From Natronorubrum sulfidifaciens JCM 14089 (GTDB taxonomy: Archaea; Halobacteriota; Halobacteria; Halobacteriales; Natrialbaceae), in contig NZ_AOHX01000030.1 in NCBI RefSeq assembly GCF_000337735.1, forward strand, positions 55,285-119,284: a DNA stretch of 64,000 bases, read 5' to 3'. The notes under the pieces are model-generated. The model saw nothing but the letters and a program-made list of their open reading frames with translations. It was not told where the DNA came from and searched no databases. A program made the position numbers and the translations under genes. How positions within the stretch are numbered: position 1 is the first letter of the stretch; the number at the start of each line of letters is the position of its first letter. Shown here piece by piece: positions 25,935 through 34,879 of this stretch.

Positions 25935-27101
25935 ATGAGCTCCGATCCACTCCTTCGCGTCGAGAACCTCAAGACACAGTTCTTCACAGAGACCGGCACC
26001 GTCCGCGCCGTCGACGGCATCTCCTTCGAGGTCTACGAGGGCGAAATCGTCGGCCTCGTCGGCGAGTCGGGCGCGGGCAAATCGGTCGCCTCGATGAGCC
26101 TGTTGCGCCTCGTCGAGAGTCCCGGCGAGATCGTCGGCGGCACGATCGAGTACAAGGGGACGACGATCTTCGACCTCGAGGAGGGTCCCGACGGCGACCT
26201 CCGGAAACACCCCGACATGCTCTCGGAGGCAGCGATGCGCGAACGGATTCGGGGCCGAGAGATCGCCGTGATCTTTCAGGACCCGATGGAGTCGCTGAAC
26301 CCCGTGTTCACGGTGGGCGGTCAGCTTCGGGAGTTCATCGAACTCAACCGGGATCTCTCGAGTTCGACAGCGAAAGCCGAGGCGATCCGAATGCTCCGTG
26401 AGGTCGGCATTCCCGACCCTGAACAACGGTACGAGGAGTACCCACACCAGTTCTCGGGCGGGATGCGCCAGCGCGTGCTCATCGCGATGGCGCTGGCCTG
26501 TGAGCCGAACCTGATCATCGCCGACGAGCCGACGACAGCACTCGACGTCACCGTCGAAGGGCAGATCTTAGATCTCGTCGACGACTTACAGGAGCGCTAC
26601 GACACGAGTTTCATTTGGGTCACCCACGACATGGGCGTCGTCGCTGAAATCTGTGATCGCGTGAACGTGATGTACCTCGGCGAGATCGTCGAACAGGCTC
26701 CCGTCGACGAGCTGTTCTACGAGACGAACCATCCGTACACCAAGGCCCTCCTCAACTCGATGCCCCGGCCCGACCGGACCGTCGAGGAGCTCACACCCAT
26801 CGAGGGCGTGATGCCCGAAGCGATCAACCCACCCTCCGGCTGTCGGTTCCATCCTCGCTGTCCCGACGCACGCGAGGTCTGTACGCGTGTGCACCCAGAG
26901 GCGCGAGAGGTCGATCGTGCCGACGGCCACCCACATCGAGCAGCCTGCGTGAAACACGATGTCTTCGATGTGGGCTACGACGAGAGCGTACCCCTCGAGG
27001 ATGGCGCGGACGCCAAGCCGAGCGGCGGAGAGACGGAAGCTGAGCGGGGATCAGCCGCCGGGGGTGGACACGCCTCGACGGACGGGGGTGAGTCACGATG
27101 A
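25935..27101 (+). CDS. dppD: Peptide ABC transporter ATPase (DppD type)
   Basis: 388 residues. Walker A GESGAGKS at 43-50, signature FSGGMRQRV, Walker [13 protein letters not shown] and switch His in WVTHDMGVV. The oligopeptide-specific C-terminal domain has the Cys-rich motif [18 protein letters not shown] that is linked to Fe-S binding in some relatives. An acidic, glycine-rich tail of about 45 residues is haloarchaeal decoration. Three bases separate it from dppC; its stop overlaps dppF as ATGA. Confidence 0.95.
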   Translation: MSSDPLLRVENLKTQFFTETGTVRAVDGISFEVYEGEIVGLVGESGAGKSVASMSLLRLVESPGEIVGGTIEYKGTTIFDLEEGPDGDLRKHPDMLSEAAMRERIRGREIAVIFQDPMESLNPVFTVGGQLREFIELNRDLSSSTAKAEAIRMLREVGIPDPEQRYEEYPHQFSGGMRQRVLIAMALACEPNLIIADEPTTALDVTVEGQILDLVDDLQERYDTSFIWVTHDMGVVAEICDRVNVMYLGEIVEQAPVDELFYETNHPYTKALLNSMPRPDRTVEELTPIEGVMPEAINPPSGCRFHPRCPDAREVCTRVHPEAREVDRADGHPHRAACVKHDVFDVGYDESVPLEDGADAKPSGGETEAERGSAAGGGHASTDGGESR

Positions 27102-28438
27102 GCACCCCCGACGACCCCATCGGCTTCGGCGAGACCGAGATCCCCCACGGGGAGACGTTGCTCGAGGTCGATGGGCTGTCGAAATATTTCGCGTCCGAGT
27201 CGGGGCTGTTCGCGGGCATCAGCCTCGAGACCGATCAGTTCCCGCCAGTGAGCTTTGGCGTCGACCAGGTGAAAGCAGTCGACGACGTCTCCCTCGAGAT
27301 CACAATGGGCGAGACGCTGGGGCTCGTTGGCGAGTCCGGCTGTGGGAAGAGCACGCTCGGGCGGACGCTGCTCCGACTGCTCGATCCGACCGACGGGACG
27401 ATCACGTTCAAAAACGACGACTTAGCCGAGCTAAGCGGCGAGGAACTCCGGCAGAAGCGCTCGGAGATCCAGATGATCTTTCAGGACCCCCAGTCGTCGC
27501 TCGATCCCCGCATGAAGGTCGGACAGATCATCGAGGAGCCGATGCTCGCCCACGACATGTTCGACGACGAAGGCCGCGAGGCACGGGCAAAGGAGTTACT
27601 CGAGAAAGTCGGGCTCGATCCGCGCCACTACAACCGCTACCCCCACGCCTTCTCCGGCGGGCAACGCCAGCGGATCAACCTCGCCCGGGCGCTGTCGGTC
27701 GACCCAGACTTCGTCGTCTGTGACGAACCCGTCTCCGCACTCGACGTCTCGATTCAGGCGCAGGTGATGAACACGATGGAGGACCTGCAGGACGAGTTCG
27801 GCCTCACCTATCTCTTCATCGCCCACGACCTCTCCGTAATTCGCCACATTTCCGACCGCGTCGCGGTGATGTATCTCGGCCACATCGTCGAAATCGCCGA
27901 GAAAGAGGAACTATTCGAGAACCCACAGCATCCGTACACGAAGGCGTTGCTCGAGTCGATCCCCGTCCCAGATCCGCGGGAGTCGGGCGTTCGCGGGGTG
28001 CTCGAGGGCGAGGTTCCGAGCCCGCAGAACCCGCCGTCGGGCTGTCGGTTTCGGACCCGATGTCCGCGGCTGATCGCGCCCGAGGCGTACGAGCTCACGG
28101 ACGAGGAGTGGGCACACACTCGAGCGTTCATGCGGGCGGTCAAACGGCGGACGTTCGAGCCGATGGCAGCCGCCGAGATTCGCCAGGAGTTCTTCGACGG
28201 CGACCTCCCACGTGGGGACGCGGGCGAAATCGTCGAAGACGCGATCAACGTGATCGCGACGGATACCGACCACGAGGACGGGTCGGACGACGAACACGAC
28301 GGCTGGGAAGAGGCGACTGATCTGCTGCTCGAGTCGTTCGCCGAACAGAGCATCTGTGCTCGCGAACGGCCGGCCTACGACCTCGAGTCAGCGGACGGAT
28401 CGGGGACACACTTCGCAGCGTGTCACCTCCATCGGTAG
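27098..28438 (+). CDS. dppF: Peptide ABC transporter ATPase (DppF type)
   Basis: 446 residues, longer than the usual 320-350. After [17 protein letters not shown] there is a short insertion before [11 protein letters not shown]. Walker A is GESGCGKST, signature FSGGQRQRI, Walker [12 protein letters not shown]. The Cys motif [13 protein letters not shown] is followed by an extended acidic tail of about 110 residues with two more cysteines ([15 protein letters not shown]). It overlaps dppD by 4 nt. T-rich DNA at 28470-28490 may hold the operon 3' end. Confidence 0.95.
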   Translation: MSTPDDPIGFGETEIPHGETLLEVDGLSKYFASESGLFAGISLETDQFPPVSFGVDQVKAVDDVSLEITMGETLGLVGESGCGKSTLGRTLLRLLDPTDGTITFKNDDLAELSGEELRQKRSEIQMIFQDPQSSLDPRMKVGQIIEEPMLAHDMFDDEGREARAKELLEKVGLDPRHYNRYPHAFSGGQRQRINLARALSVDPDFVVCDEPVSALDVSIQAQVMNTMEDLQDEFGLTYLFIAHDLSVIRHISDRVAVMYLGHIVEIAEKEELFENPQHPYTKALLESIPVPDPRESGVRGVLEGEVPSPQNPPSGCRFRTRCPRLIAPEAYELTDEEWAHTRAFMRAVKRRTFEPMAAAEIRQEFFDGDLPRGDAGEIVEDAINVIATDTDHEDGSDDEHDGWEEATDLLLESFAEQSICARERPAYDLESADGSGTHFAACHLHR

Positions 28439-28624
28439 CGATACGATGTCGGCCCGCCACCGAACTATCTGATTTTGTATGTTTGTTGTGTGTCCTCGAG
28501 GACCGTAGGATTCGTTTCGAACGATCGGCCACATATCGACGTAATATGGTTTGGGACGGTTGTTTGATCTCTTAGCGAACCTGTGGCTCTCACCGGCTGA
28601 ACAACACGATCTTTCATCTCGAAA

Positions 28625-28632
28625 ATACTTAT
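28625..28632 (+). promoter_or_regulatory. BRE/TATA promoter of the 52-codon gene
   Basis: TCGAAAATACTTATG matches a haloarchaeal purine-rich BRE plus TATA box (ATACTTAT). Its centre is 31 nt before ATG 28660, predicting a leader of only about five nucleotides. Confidence 0.55.
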
Positions 28633-28659
28633 GTACTCGACGTTTCTATTTACTCTTGC

Positions 28660-28818
28660 ATGAGTAAGATCCTTGCAGCAGTCGCGGCAGGCACGCACCG
28701 ACTCGCAAAGGCACGACGAACGGTCGCCCACTCCCCACAGTTCGGCGACGACCAGTCGACGGACGAGGACGGCCGTCCGACGACGCGCATTCCACCGGGT
28801 GGGTTCCTCACCGGGTAA
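28660..28818 (+). CDS. 52-residue small protein, unknown function
   Basis: The ORF reads MSKILAAVAAGTHRLAKARR and later QFGDDQSTDEDGRPTTR, ending IPPGGFLTG. It has a basic, amphipathic or hydrophobic N-terminal helix followed by an acidic, then Pro/Gly-rich tail. Support comes from the well-placed promoter, haloarchaeal codon use and a clean ATG-to-TAA frame. It lies directly downstream of the peptide importer operon on the same strand but with its own promoter. I do not recognise the family. Confidence 0.6.
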   Translation: MSKILAAVAAGTHRLAKARRTVAHSPQFGDDQSTDEDGRPTTRIPPGGFLTG

Positions 28819-28884
28819 GGGGTCGATTCCATGCCCACCGTTCGTGTCCCGTCTCTCTTGTTCACTTTTGAATACCCCTGTTAT

Positions 28885-28963
28885 ACGGACTGCTGTCGTC
28901 ACTGACCGCCGATTACCGATCCCGACGCTGGTGATCGGCGGGGAACTCGTTACAACAGACCGT
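28885..28963 (-). repeat. Family A stop-linked palindrome, full copy (79 bp)
   Basis: In gene orientation it reads TGA-G-ACGGTCTGTTGT and ends GACAGCAGTCCGTAT. The outer arms (ACGGACTGCTGT against ACGGTCTGTTGT) and inner arms (CCGCCGATTACC against CCGCCGATCACC) make a long imperfect hairpin. It starts one base after the stop codon of the 28965 gene. Same length class and inner motifs as the copy at 60391-60467. Confidence 0.85.
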
Positions 28964-28964
28964 C

Positions 28965-29477
28965 TCAAATATCCTCGAGCACCGACGCTGGATGTTTGAG
29001 ATAGACGTCCTGTTCGGTCACTCGCTGGTAGAGTTCGTACAGCGTTTCGACTGCCGCTTCGTCGGGCTGGAATCGGATGTGTGGCGCGGCGTGATAGCCG
29101 CGACAGCTAATCAGGAAGAAATACAGCGTCCGGTGGTGGGCTGGTGTGGCGTCGACGACGCCCATCGAGTCCCCGCTGAGATCGTCCGAGAAGTCGTTGA
29201 GTAACGCCGCGATATCGTCCTGAAGCTGTTCGTCCGGGCGGTACCGTGGCATCCCGAACGTCTGTTGCATGTACGTCGTCGCCGCCTCGAGAAACGGATT
29301 CGAGTCCAGCCCGGTCGGATCGACGATCTGGAACGTCTCGTACAGTTCGAGGACGGTCGAGAGTTCGTCGCGCGTGACGGCGATCGGTACCACCGGCTCC
29401 CCGCGGGGCAGCGAATAGTCGGGAAACGCGTGGGAGCTCGGGTCGGGAAGTTGGTCGAAGACGTGCTCGAGCGACAT
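28965..29477 (-). CDS. Haloarchaeal conserved hypothetical protein
   Basis: 170 residues from MSLEHVFDQLPDPSSHAFPD. Helix-rich, soluble and acidic, with an aromatic-rich middle (MPRYRPDEQLQDDIAAL) and a C-terminal helix pair. It contains AHHRTLYFFLISCRGYHAAPH but no recognised metal-site pattern. No family recognised. In-frame codons upstream of 29477 overlap the next gene and are rejected. The stop codon abuts a family A palindrome. Confidence 0.65.
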   Translation of the reverse strand: MSLEHVFDQLPDPSSHAFPDYSLPRGEPVVPIAVTRDELSTVLELYETFQIVDPTGLDSNPFLEAATTYMQQTFGMPRYRPDEQLQDDIAALLNDFSDDLSGDSMGVVDATPAHHRTLYFFLISCRGYHAAPHIRFQPDEAAVETLYELYQRVTEQDVYLKHPASVLEDI

Positions 29478-29553
29478 GTGTGATACTACGACACACTGTC
29501 CTAAACGATTACTGCTGGCAGTCACACGACGAGAGCGGTGATAACGAGTCACG

Positions 29554-30075
29554 TCAGTCGGTGTCGCGGCCGATCCGGATCGTCGCGGCGTCGCTCGGCT
29601 GGTGGCGCGTTTCACGGGTCGCAATGAACGCCCGAATCTCGTACTCGCCGGGTTCGGGAACGACCGACTCGTGTACCCCCTCCTCAACGCGCTCGAGGCG
29701 GCCGTTCCACGTGACCGTGACTCGCTTGCGCTCGCCGCCGCCGAACCGGAACGTCGAGGGGCGATCACGGGTAAAGCGGCGTTCGTCGCTGGCCTCGAGG
29801 TCGCCGTCGACCGTCCATCCCCAGCGGCGCTGTCGGGGTGTCGGAACCGCGACGGGGACAGGAAGCCGGTTTGTGAACTCGACAGTGAACTCGACGGACT
29901 CGTCGGGTTCGTAGACGGCTTGCTCAGTCTCGAGTGAGATCGCGATGGCACGCCGAGCGAGCGCCGTCGGGACGAGCGCCGAGAGGAACGTCGTGACCGT
30001 ATATCGCGAGTCCTCGCTCTCGAGGCCGAACTCGTCGTCGACATCGGTGTCGTGGGATGGCTGCGGGCCGACCAT
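29554..30075 (-). CDS. BsuPI-like beta-sandwich haloarchaeal protein
   Basis: 173 residues from MVGPQPSHDTD. The core (SLETEQAVYEPDESVEFTVE, then LPVPVAVPTPRQRRWGWTVDG, and a final PEPGEYEIRAFIATRE) has the strand pattern of intracellular proteinase-inhibitor/BsuPI-like immunoglobulin-type sandwiches. There is no signal peptide or membrane span. Function unknown. A 14-residue longer start at 30117 is possible. Confidence 0.7.
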   Translation of the reverse strand: MVGPQPSHDTDVDDEFGLESEDSRYTVTTFLSALVPTALARRAIAISLETEQAVYEPDESVEFTVEFTNRLPVPVAVPTPRQRRWGWTVDGDLEASDERRFTRDRPSTFRFGGGERKRVTVTWNGRLERVEEGVHESVVPEPGEYEIRAFIATRETRHQPSDAATIRIGRDTD

Positions 30076-30232
30076 CGTGTGACAAGTCAACACCCATCTA
30101 TTAAACGGTGCGGTCAACCGGGAAATTGAACACTGATAAATCGTGCAGAATCGGCGGTGACACGGCCGTTATCAGGGGAAACTGATGTCCAAGAACGGTT
30201 ATTGCAGTGCCGTTCTTTTATCTGGTTACAGA

Positions 30233-30682
30233 ATGTTACCAGTAATCGAAACGCTTCCGCTCCAGACGCTCGATGGTCCCTTCGCGGACGAACTGTTCCT
30301 CATCGCACGCGTGCTGTTCGGCGGGATCATCGCCGTCATGGGTCTGAATCACTTCCTCGACCTCGAGACCACCGCCGGGTACGCTGAAATGAAAGGCGTC
30401 CCAGCGCCGACGCTCTCGGTACTGCTCTCTGGAGTCGTCCTCGTCTTTGGCGGGCTCGGAATCGTGCTCGGGCTCTTTCCGGCGATTGCGGCGGGCGCGC
30501 TCGCCGGCTTCCTGCTCGTCACGACGCCGCTGATGCACGACTTCTGGGCCGTTCCCGACGACCAGCAACAGAGCGAACTCACGGCGTTTATGAAAAACGT
30601 CGGTCTGTTCGCCGGCACGCTCGTGGTGCTCGCAGTCAGCGCACTCGAGTGGCCATATGCGCTCGGCATCGGGCTCTTCTGA
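30233..30682 (+). CDS. DoxX family membrane protein
   Basis: 149 residues with four membrane spans. The DoxX pattern is visible: LIARVLFGGIIAVMGLNHFLD, a second span at LLSGVVLVFGGLGIVLGLFPA, then ALAGFLLVTTPLMHDFW and a final VGLFAGTLVVLAVSAL. Family members act in membrane redox processes (thiosulfate or quinone-linked), but most are uncharacterised. TTCTTTTATC about 20 nt upstream is TATA-like. Confidence 0.9.
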   Translation: MLPVIETLPLQTLDGPFADELFLIARVLFGGIIAVMGLNHFLDLETTAGYAEMKGVPAPTLSVLLSGVVLVFGGLGIVLGLFPAIAAGALAGFLLVTTPLMHDFWAVPDDQQQSELTAFMKNVGLFAGTLVVLAVSALEWPYALGIGLF

Positions 30683-30742
30683 TCGGCTGGCCTCGACACA
30701 CGAGCTGAAAATCAATCGCTATTCCCTGCCTCCACCCCACAC

Positions 30743-30901
30743 TCATCGCCACGCTGGAAGCGTCGGCGCATCGTCCGCCTGCATCGACAGCCACGCCCCG
30801 TCGGCCGAGATGTCGGCGATGACGTATTCGTCACTCGAGTCGCTCGAGTCGATCGAACCGACGATGGTGTCGGACGTCATGGTGTGGGAGTTTGTCACCA
30901 T
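30743..30901 (-). CDS. DUF7556-like small haloarchaeal protein
   Basis: 52 residues from ATG 30901, or 45 from ATG 30880 (MTSDTIVGS). The conserved-looking core is DEYVIADISADGAWLSMQ and ADDAPTLPAWR. The TATA box at 30924-30931 places transcription start at about 30901, favouring the longer leaderless form. Acidic and soluble, of unknown function. Too short for routine gene calls but the sequence type recurs in haloarchaea. Confidence 0.75.
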   Translation of the reverse strand: MVTNSHTMTSDTIVGSIDSSDSSDEYVIADISADGAWLSMQADDAPTLPAWR

Positions 30902-30923
30902 GTATGAGAGTGACACCCACCCA

Positions 30924-30931
30924 CATATAAA
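30924..30931 (-). promoter_or_regulatory. TATA box for the 30901 small gene
   Basis: On the minus strand CGAGTTTATATG, TATA centre about 26-27 nt from ATG 30901. This supports leaderless transcription of the 52-residue form. Confidence 0.6.
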
Positions 30932-31033
30932 CTCGTCGAATCAGACTGTTCAGTGAGCCAATGCGTTCAGCCCGGGTGACCGTGGACATACGAAACATTG
31001 GGTTTATACTCATTTTGGCCGTACCGTGGGGAT

Positions 31034-31885
31034 ATGAACGTAGCCGACGCGATGACGCCGCGCGAGGACGTGGTTACCGTCGAACTGCCGGGCACTCGAT
31101 CGGACGTCCTCGAGTACCTCCAAGAGCAGTCGTTTTCCTCCGTTCCGGTCGTTAAACCGACCGACGACGGCCTGGAGTACCGAGGGCTGGTCTCTCGGGA
31201 TGCTCTGATCGAACAGCCCGACGAGGACCAGCTCGTCATGCTGATGGAGGACGTGCCGACGACGACGGCCGAGACGTCGCTCGAGGACGTCGCGCGGACG
31301 ATGGTCGAAGCAGACGCACGGCGCGTCCCGGTCGTCGACGGCGAGTTCGAAGGGATCGTCACGGTGACCGACGTGGTCCACGCCATCGCGACGGGCGATC
31401 AGGAGACCGAGGAGGGCGTTGAAGCCCTCGCAAGCGAGAACGTGAACACGACCTACGAGGGCGCACCGCTGCCGGTTGCCGAGCGGGAACTCTACTACGC
31501 GAACGTGCCGTACACGATCGCGCTGTCCGACGACGGGCGGATGAGCGGCGTTCTCACCGAGGTCGACATCATCGACGTCGCTCGCATCGTCGAGGGCGAG
31601 GAGTCGACGGGCGACAACTTCCCGGATCAGGACTCGGAGTGGTCTTGGGAGGGCATCAAAGCCATCGGCAGCCGCTATCTCCCGACGCGGGACATCGAGC
31701 TTCCGACCGGTCCCGTCAGCGAGTTCATGACCGACGACGTGGTGACGGTCTCGGCACGGACGACCGTTCAGGAGGCCGCACAGCGCATGATCAGCAACGA
31801 CATCGAACAGATCCCAATGGTCACCGGCGAACAACTCGTCGGTATCGTCCGAGACATCGATCTACTGGAGGCTTTGTATGAGTGA
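31034..31885 (+). CDS. Four-CBS-domain protein
   Basis: 283 residues forming two Bateman modules. CBS1 starts at VADAMTPREDVVTVELPG, CBS2 near LMEDVPTTTAETSLEDVA, CBS3 around ERELYYANVPYTIALSDDG and CBS4 at VSEFMTDDVVTVSARTTVQE. Such proteins bind adenine nucleotides and regulate partners. The stop overlaps the glyS start by 8 nt, indicating coupling with glycyl-tRNA synthetase; a regulatory link is an inference. Confidence 0.92.
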   Translation: MNVADAMTPREDVVTVELPGTRSDVLEYLQEQSFSSVPVVKPTDDGLEYRGLVSRDALIEQPDEDQLVMLMEDVPTTTAETSLEDVARTMVEADARRVPVVDGEFEGIVTVTDVVHAIATGDQETEEGVEALASENVNTTYEGAPLPVAERELYYANVPYTIALSDDGRMSGVLTEVDIIDVARIVEGEESTGDNFPDQDSEWSWEGIKAIGSRYLPTRDIELPTGPVSEFMTDDVVTVSARTTVQEAAQRMISNDIEQIPMVTGEQLVGIVRDIDLLEALYE

Positions 31886-33662
31886 ACACCAACAGACGGA
31901 GACGAACGAATCGACAGTCGACCAGACGAGCGAGAAGCTCGTCGAACTGGCCAAACGCCGCGGCTACTTCTTCCAGTCGTCGGGTTCTTACGGTAGCGTC
32001 GGCGGTTTCTACACCTTCGGCCCGCAGGGAGCGGCCCTGAAGGGCAACGTCGAAGACGCCTGGCGCGACCGCTTTGCACTCGCCGAGGGCAACATGGAGA
32101 TCGACGCGCCGACGATCATGCCCGAACCCGTCTTCGAAGCCTCGGGTCACCTCGAGGGCTTCGACGACATGCTGATCGAGTGTCCCGAGTGTGGGACGAG
32201 CAGCCGCGCGGACCACCTCGTCGAAGACAACACGATGTACGAGGACGCAGAGAGCCTCGAGATTCCCGAAGTCGAAGAGGTCATCGCCGAGTACGAACTC
32301 GTCTGTCCCGACTGCGGTGCCGGCCTCGCGGGCGTCGCCGTCGAGGACTTCAACCTCATGTTCGCGACGAACATCGGCCCCGGTGACTCCCAGCCGGGCT
32401 ATCTCCGTCCGGAGACAGCACAGGGCATCTTCGTCGAGTTCCCCCGGCTCAAGGAGTACGCCCGCAACCAGCTTCCATTCGGCGTCACCCAGATCGGCCG
32501 CGCCTACCGCAACGAGATCAGCCCACGACGGTCGATCATCCGCACCCGCGAGTTCACGCAGGCCGAACTCGAGTACTTCATCGATCCGGAGGAGGACGAA
32601 CCCGACCTTTCGGCGGTCGAAGACGTCGAGGTGACACTCTACCCGGCAACCGAGCAGAACGACGAGGACGGCGACGAGATCGAGACGACGATCGGCGAGG
32701 CCGTCGACAACGACGTGATCGCCAGCCCGTGGGTCGCCTACTTCCTCGGCGTCGCCAAGCCGTGGTACGAGGCCGTCGGCGTCGATATGGACCGGTTCCG
32801 CTTCCGCCAGCACCTCTCGGGCGAGCGCGCCCACTACGCGAGCGACTGCTGGGACGCCGAGAGCGAAATTGATGGTAACTGGATCGAGATGGCCGGCTTC
32901 GCCTACCGTGGCGACTACGACCTCTCGAAACACAGCGAGCACTCCGGCGACCGCTTTACCGTGTTCAAGCAGTACGACGAGCCCAAAACGGTCGAGCGCG
33001 CCACCGTCGACCCCGATATGAGCTATCTCGGTCCCGAGTTCGGCGGCGACGCAGGGGCAGTCGTGGAAGAACTCGAGGCCCTCGCGGCCCGCGACCGGGC
33101 CGCCTTCGAGGGTGAAACAGTCGAATTCGAACTCGAGGGCGAGACCCACGAGATTCCCGTCGAGAAGACTGGCTTCGCGGTCGAAGAACAGACCGAATCC
33201 GGCGAGCACATCATCCCCCACGTCGTCGAGCCCTCCTTCGGTGTGGACCGACTCGTCTACACCGTCCTCCACCACGCCTATCAGGAAGACGAGGTCGACG
33301 GCGAAGAGCGAACCTACCTCGAGCTCGAGCCCGAAGTCGCCCCGACGTTCGTCGGCGTCTTCCCGCTGCAAAGCGACGACGCCCTCGAGACCCAGGCCGG
33401 CGAGATCGTCGACGACCTGCGCGAGGCCGGGCTGTCGGTCACCTACGACGACTCGGGCAACATCGGCCGGCGCTACCGTCGCCAGGACGAGGTCGGCACG
33501 CCGTTCTGTGTGACGATCGACTACGAGACCGTCGAGGCCGACGAGACCACCGTCACGGTTCGCGAGCGAGACACAACCGACCAGAAGCGGATTCCGGTCG
33601 ACGAGCTGGCGGAGACGCTGTCGGCGATCCGCGAAGGCGACCTCGAGTTCGAGGAGCTGTAG
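31878..33662 (+). CDS. glyS: Glycyl-tRNA synthetase (dimeric alpha2 type)
   Basis: 594 residues. Class II synthetase: N-terminal catalytic start RRGYFFQSSGSYGSVGGFYT, motif 1 region FALAEGNMEIDAP, a zinc-ribbon insertion with CPECGTSS and CPDCGAG, GYLRPETAQGIFVEF, motif 2 GRAYRNEISPRRSIIRTREF, and motif 3 PSFGVDRLVYTVL. The anticodon-binding domain (APTFVGVFPLQSDD) completes the C-terminus. Starts inside the end of the CBS gene. Confidence 0.97.
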   Translation: MSEHQQTETNESTVDQTSEKLVELAKRRGYFFQSSGSYGSVGGFYTFGPQGAALKGNVEDAWRDRFALAEGNMEIDAPTIMPEPVFEASGHLEGFDDMLIECPECGTSSRADHLVEDNTMYEDAESLEIPEVEEVIAEYELVCPDCGAGLAGVAVEDFNLMFATNIGPGDSQPGYLRPETAQGIFVEFPRLKEYARNQLPFGVTQIGRAYRNEISPRRSIIRTREFTQAELEYFIDPEEDEPDLSAVEDVEVTLYPATEQNDEDGDEIETTIGEAVDNDVIASPWVAYFLGVAKPWYEAVGVDMDRFRFRQHLSGERAHYASDCWDAESEIDGNWIEMAGFAYRGDYDLSKHSEHSGDRFTVFKQYDEPKTVERATVDPDMSYLGPEFGGDAGAVVEELEALAARDRAAFEGETVEFELEGETHEIPVEKTGFAVEEQTESGEHIIPHVVEPSFGVDRLVYTVLHHAYQEDEVDGEERTYLELEPEVAPTFVGVFPLQSDDALETQAGEIVDDLREAGLSVTYDDSGNIGRRYRRQDEVGTPFCVTIDYETVEADETTVTVRERDTTDQKRIPVDELAETLSAIREGDLEFEEL

Positions 33663-33725
33663 CACTACCTGAGGATCGGTTTCGGCGAGACTGTTTTATG
33701 CTGGTGTGACGTCTACTGCGTTCGA

Positions 33726-34715
33726 ATGTCGAGCGACAACGACACGGTTGATCACCGGGTGCGTGCCGACGACGGCGCGGTTCACAGCGTGTGGGATAAC
33801 GGACTCGAGCCGGTGTGTACGGTCGAACCGGGCGACGTCGTCCGCTTCGAGTGCCGAGACGCCACGAACGGACAACTCGGCCCCGACGCGACGGTTGCGG
33901 ACCTCGCCACGCTCGATATCGATCCCGTCCACCCGCTGACCGGCCCAATCGCGATCGAGGGCGCACAGCCGGGCGACCTGCTTCGGATCGAGTTGCTCGA
34001 GATCGACCACGAGGGGCAGGGGTACACGCTGGTGCTGCCGGGAGAGATGGAACTCGGGTTGCTGGCCGACGAGTTCCTAGAGCCGGCACTACACGTCTGG
34101 AACCTCGAGGACGGCATCGCTCACTTCGTCGACGGAATCGAGATCCCGATCGATCCGTTCCCCGGCGTGGTCGGCGTTGCGCCCGCCGAAGGCGGTGCAC
34201 ACAGCACGTTCCCACCGCGGTCGGTCGGCGGGAATCTGGACATCAAACAGCTCACGGCGGGCTCGACGCTGTCTCTCCCCGTCGCAGTCGACGGCGGGCT
34301 GTTCAGCATCGGCGACGGCCACGCCGCTCAGGGTGACGGCGAGGTCTGTGGCACCGGCATCGAAGCGCCGATCACTGTCACCTGCCGGTTCGAGGTGCGA
34401 TCGGATCGCTCGATCGGCGGACCGCAGTTCGAAACCACTGGGCCGTTCACCTCGACTGGGCGGGGCGAGCCGATGTACGGAACGACGGGCATTGCGGACG
34501 ACCTCATGGACGCGAGCCGGCAGGCCATCCGGCAGATGATCGACCACCTACACGACGAGCGCGGCCTCTCCCGAACCGAGGCCTACATGCTGTGCTCGGC
34601 GGCCGTCGACCTCAAACTCAATCAGGTCGTCAACGCCCCGAACTGGACCGTCGCTGCCTATCTCCCGGAGCGCATCTTCCCGGAGTCGCGTCGCCGGTCG
34701 ACGAGAAGGGCGTGA
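33726..34715 (+). CDS. Acetamidase/formamidase family protein
   Basis: 329 residues. FmdA/AmdA family: V-EPGDVVRFECRDATNGQ near the N-terminus, TGPIAIEGAQPGDLLRIELL, PFPGVVGVAPAEGG, GGNLDIKQLTAGSTLSLPV, VDGGLFSIGDGHAAQGDGEV and AYMLCSAAVDLKLNQVV. It hydrolyses short amides or formamide to ammonia and acid; the substrate here is untested. Its promoter TTTTATG is about 29 nt before ATG 33726. Monocistronic. Confidence 0.93.
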   Translation: MSSDNDTVDHRVRADDGAVHSVWDNGLEPVCTVEPGDVVRFECRDATNGQLGPDATVADLATLDIDPVHPLTGPIAIEGAQPGDLLRIELLEIDHEGQGYTLVLPGEMELGLLADEFLEPALHVWNLEDGIAHFVDGIEIPIDPFPGVVGVAPAEGGAHSTFPPRSVGGNLDIKQLTAGSTLSLPVAVDGGLFSIGDGHAAQGDGEVCGTGIEAPITVTCRFEVRSDRSIGGPQFETTGPFTSTGRGEPMYGTTGIADDLMDASRQAIRQMIDHLHDERGLSRTEAYMLCSAAVDLKLNQVVNAPNWTVAAYLPERIFPESRRRSTRRA

Positions 34716-34782
34716 CGGCTCGAGTCGGCTCGGACTGTCCTCGAGCAGCCGCGACCGTTCCGATTTGAAACCTGTGTAACAC

Positions 34783-34789
34783 ATTTATC
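34783..34789 (+). promoter_or_regulatory. TATA box upstream of the Bat-like locus
   Basis: ACACATTTATCC, TATA centre about 34786, exactly 25 nt before ATG 34811 of a 22-codon ORF. The preceding TGTGTAACACA is a near-palindrome that could bind a regulator. Confidence 0.55.
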
Positions 34790-34810
34790 CGGTGGCTGCC
34801 TACCGGCGAC

Positions 34811-34879
34811 ATGAATTGCGAGCGCGTCGACTGGCTCGAGCGGGCCTGTCGAGACTGTGAACGTGTAGGTCATGCATGA
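34811..34879 (+). CDS. 22-codon leaderless upstream ORF (possible leader peptide)
   Basis: Encodes a 22-residue peptide beginning MNCERVDWLERA and ending CRDCERVGHA, with three cysteines (3, 13, 16). Its TGA overlaps the ATG of the Bat-like gene (ATGA at 34876-34879). With the TATA box 25 nt upstream, ATG 34811 should be the first codon of the mRNA. Ribosomes would therefore translate this peptide before reaching the regulator, so translational coupling is likely. Alternatively it is a fortuitous ORF in a 65-nt leader. Confidence 0.45.
   Translation: MNCERVDWLERACRDCERVGHA

Noticed and set aside
31821..33665. 614-codon open frame opposite glyS
   Set aside because: GC-rich haloarchaeal genes with biased third positions create long antisense frames. 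The glyS frame carries all class II synthetase motifs, whereas the opposite frame shows no family and no promoter.
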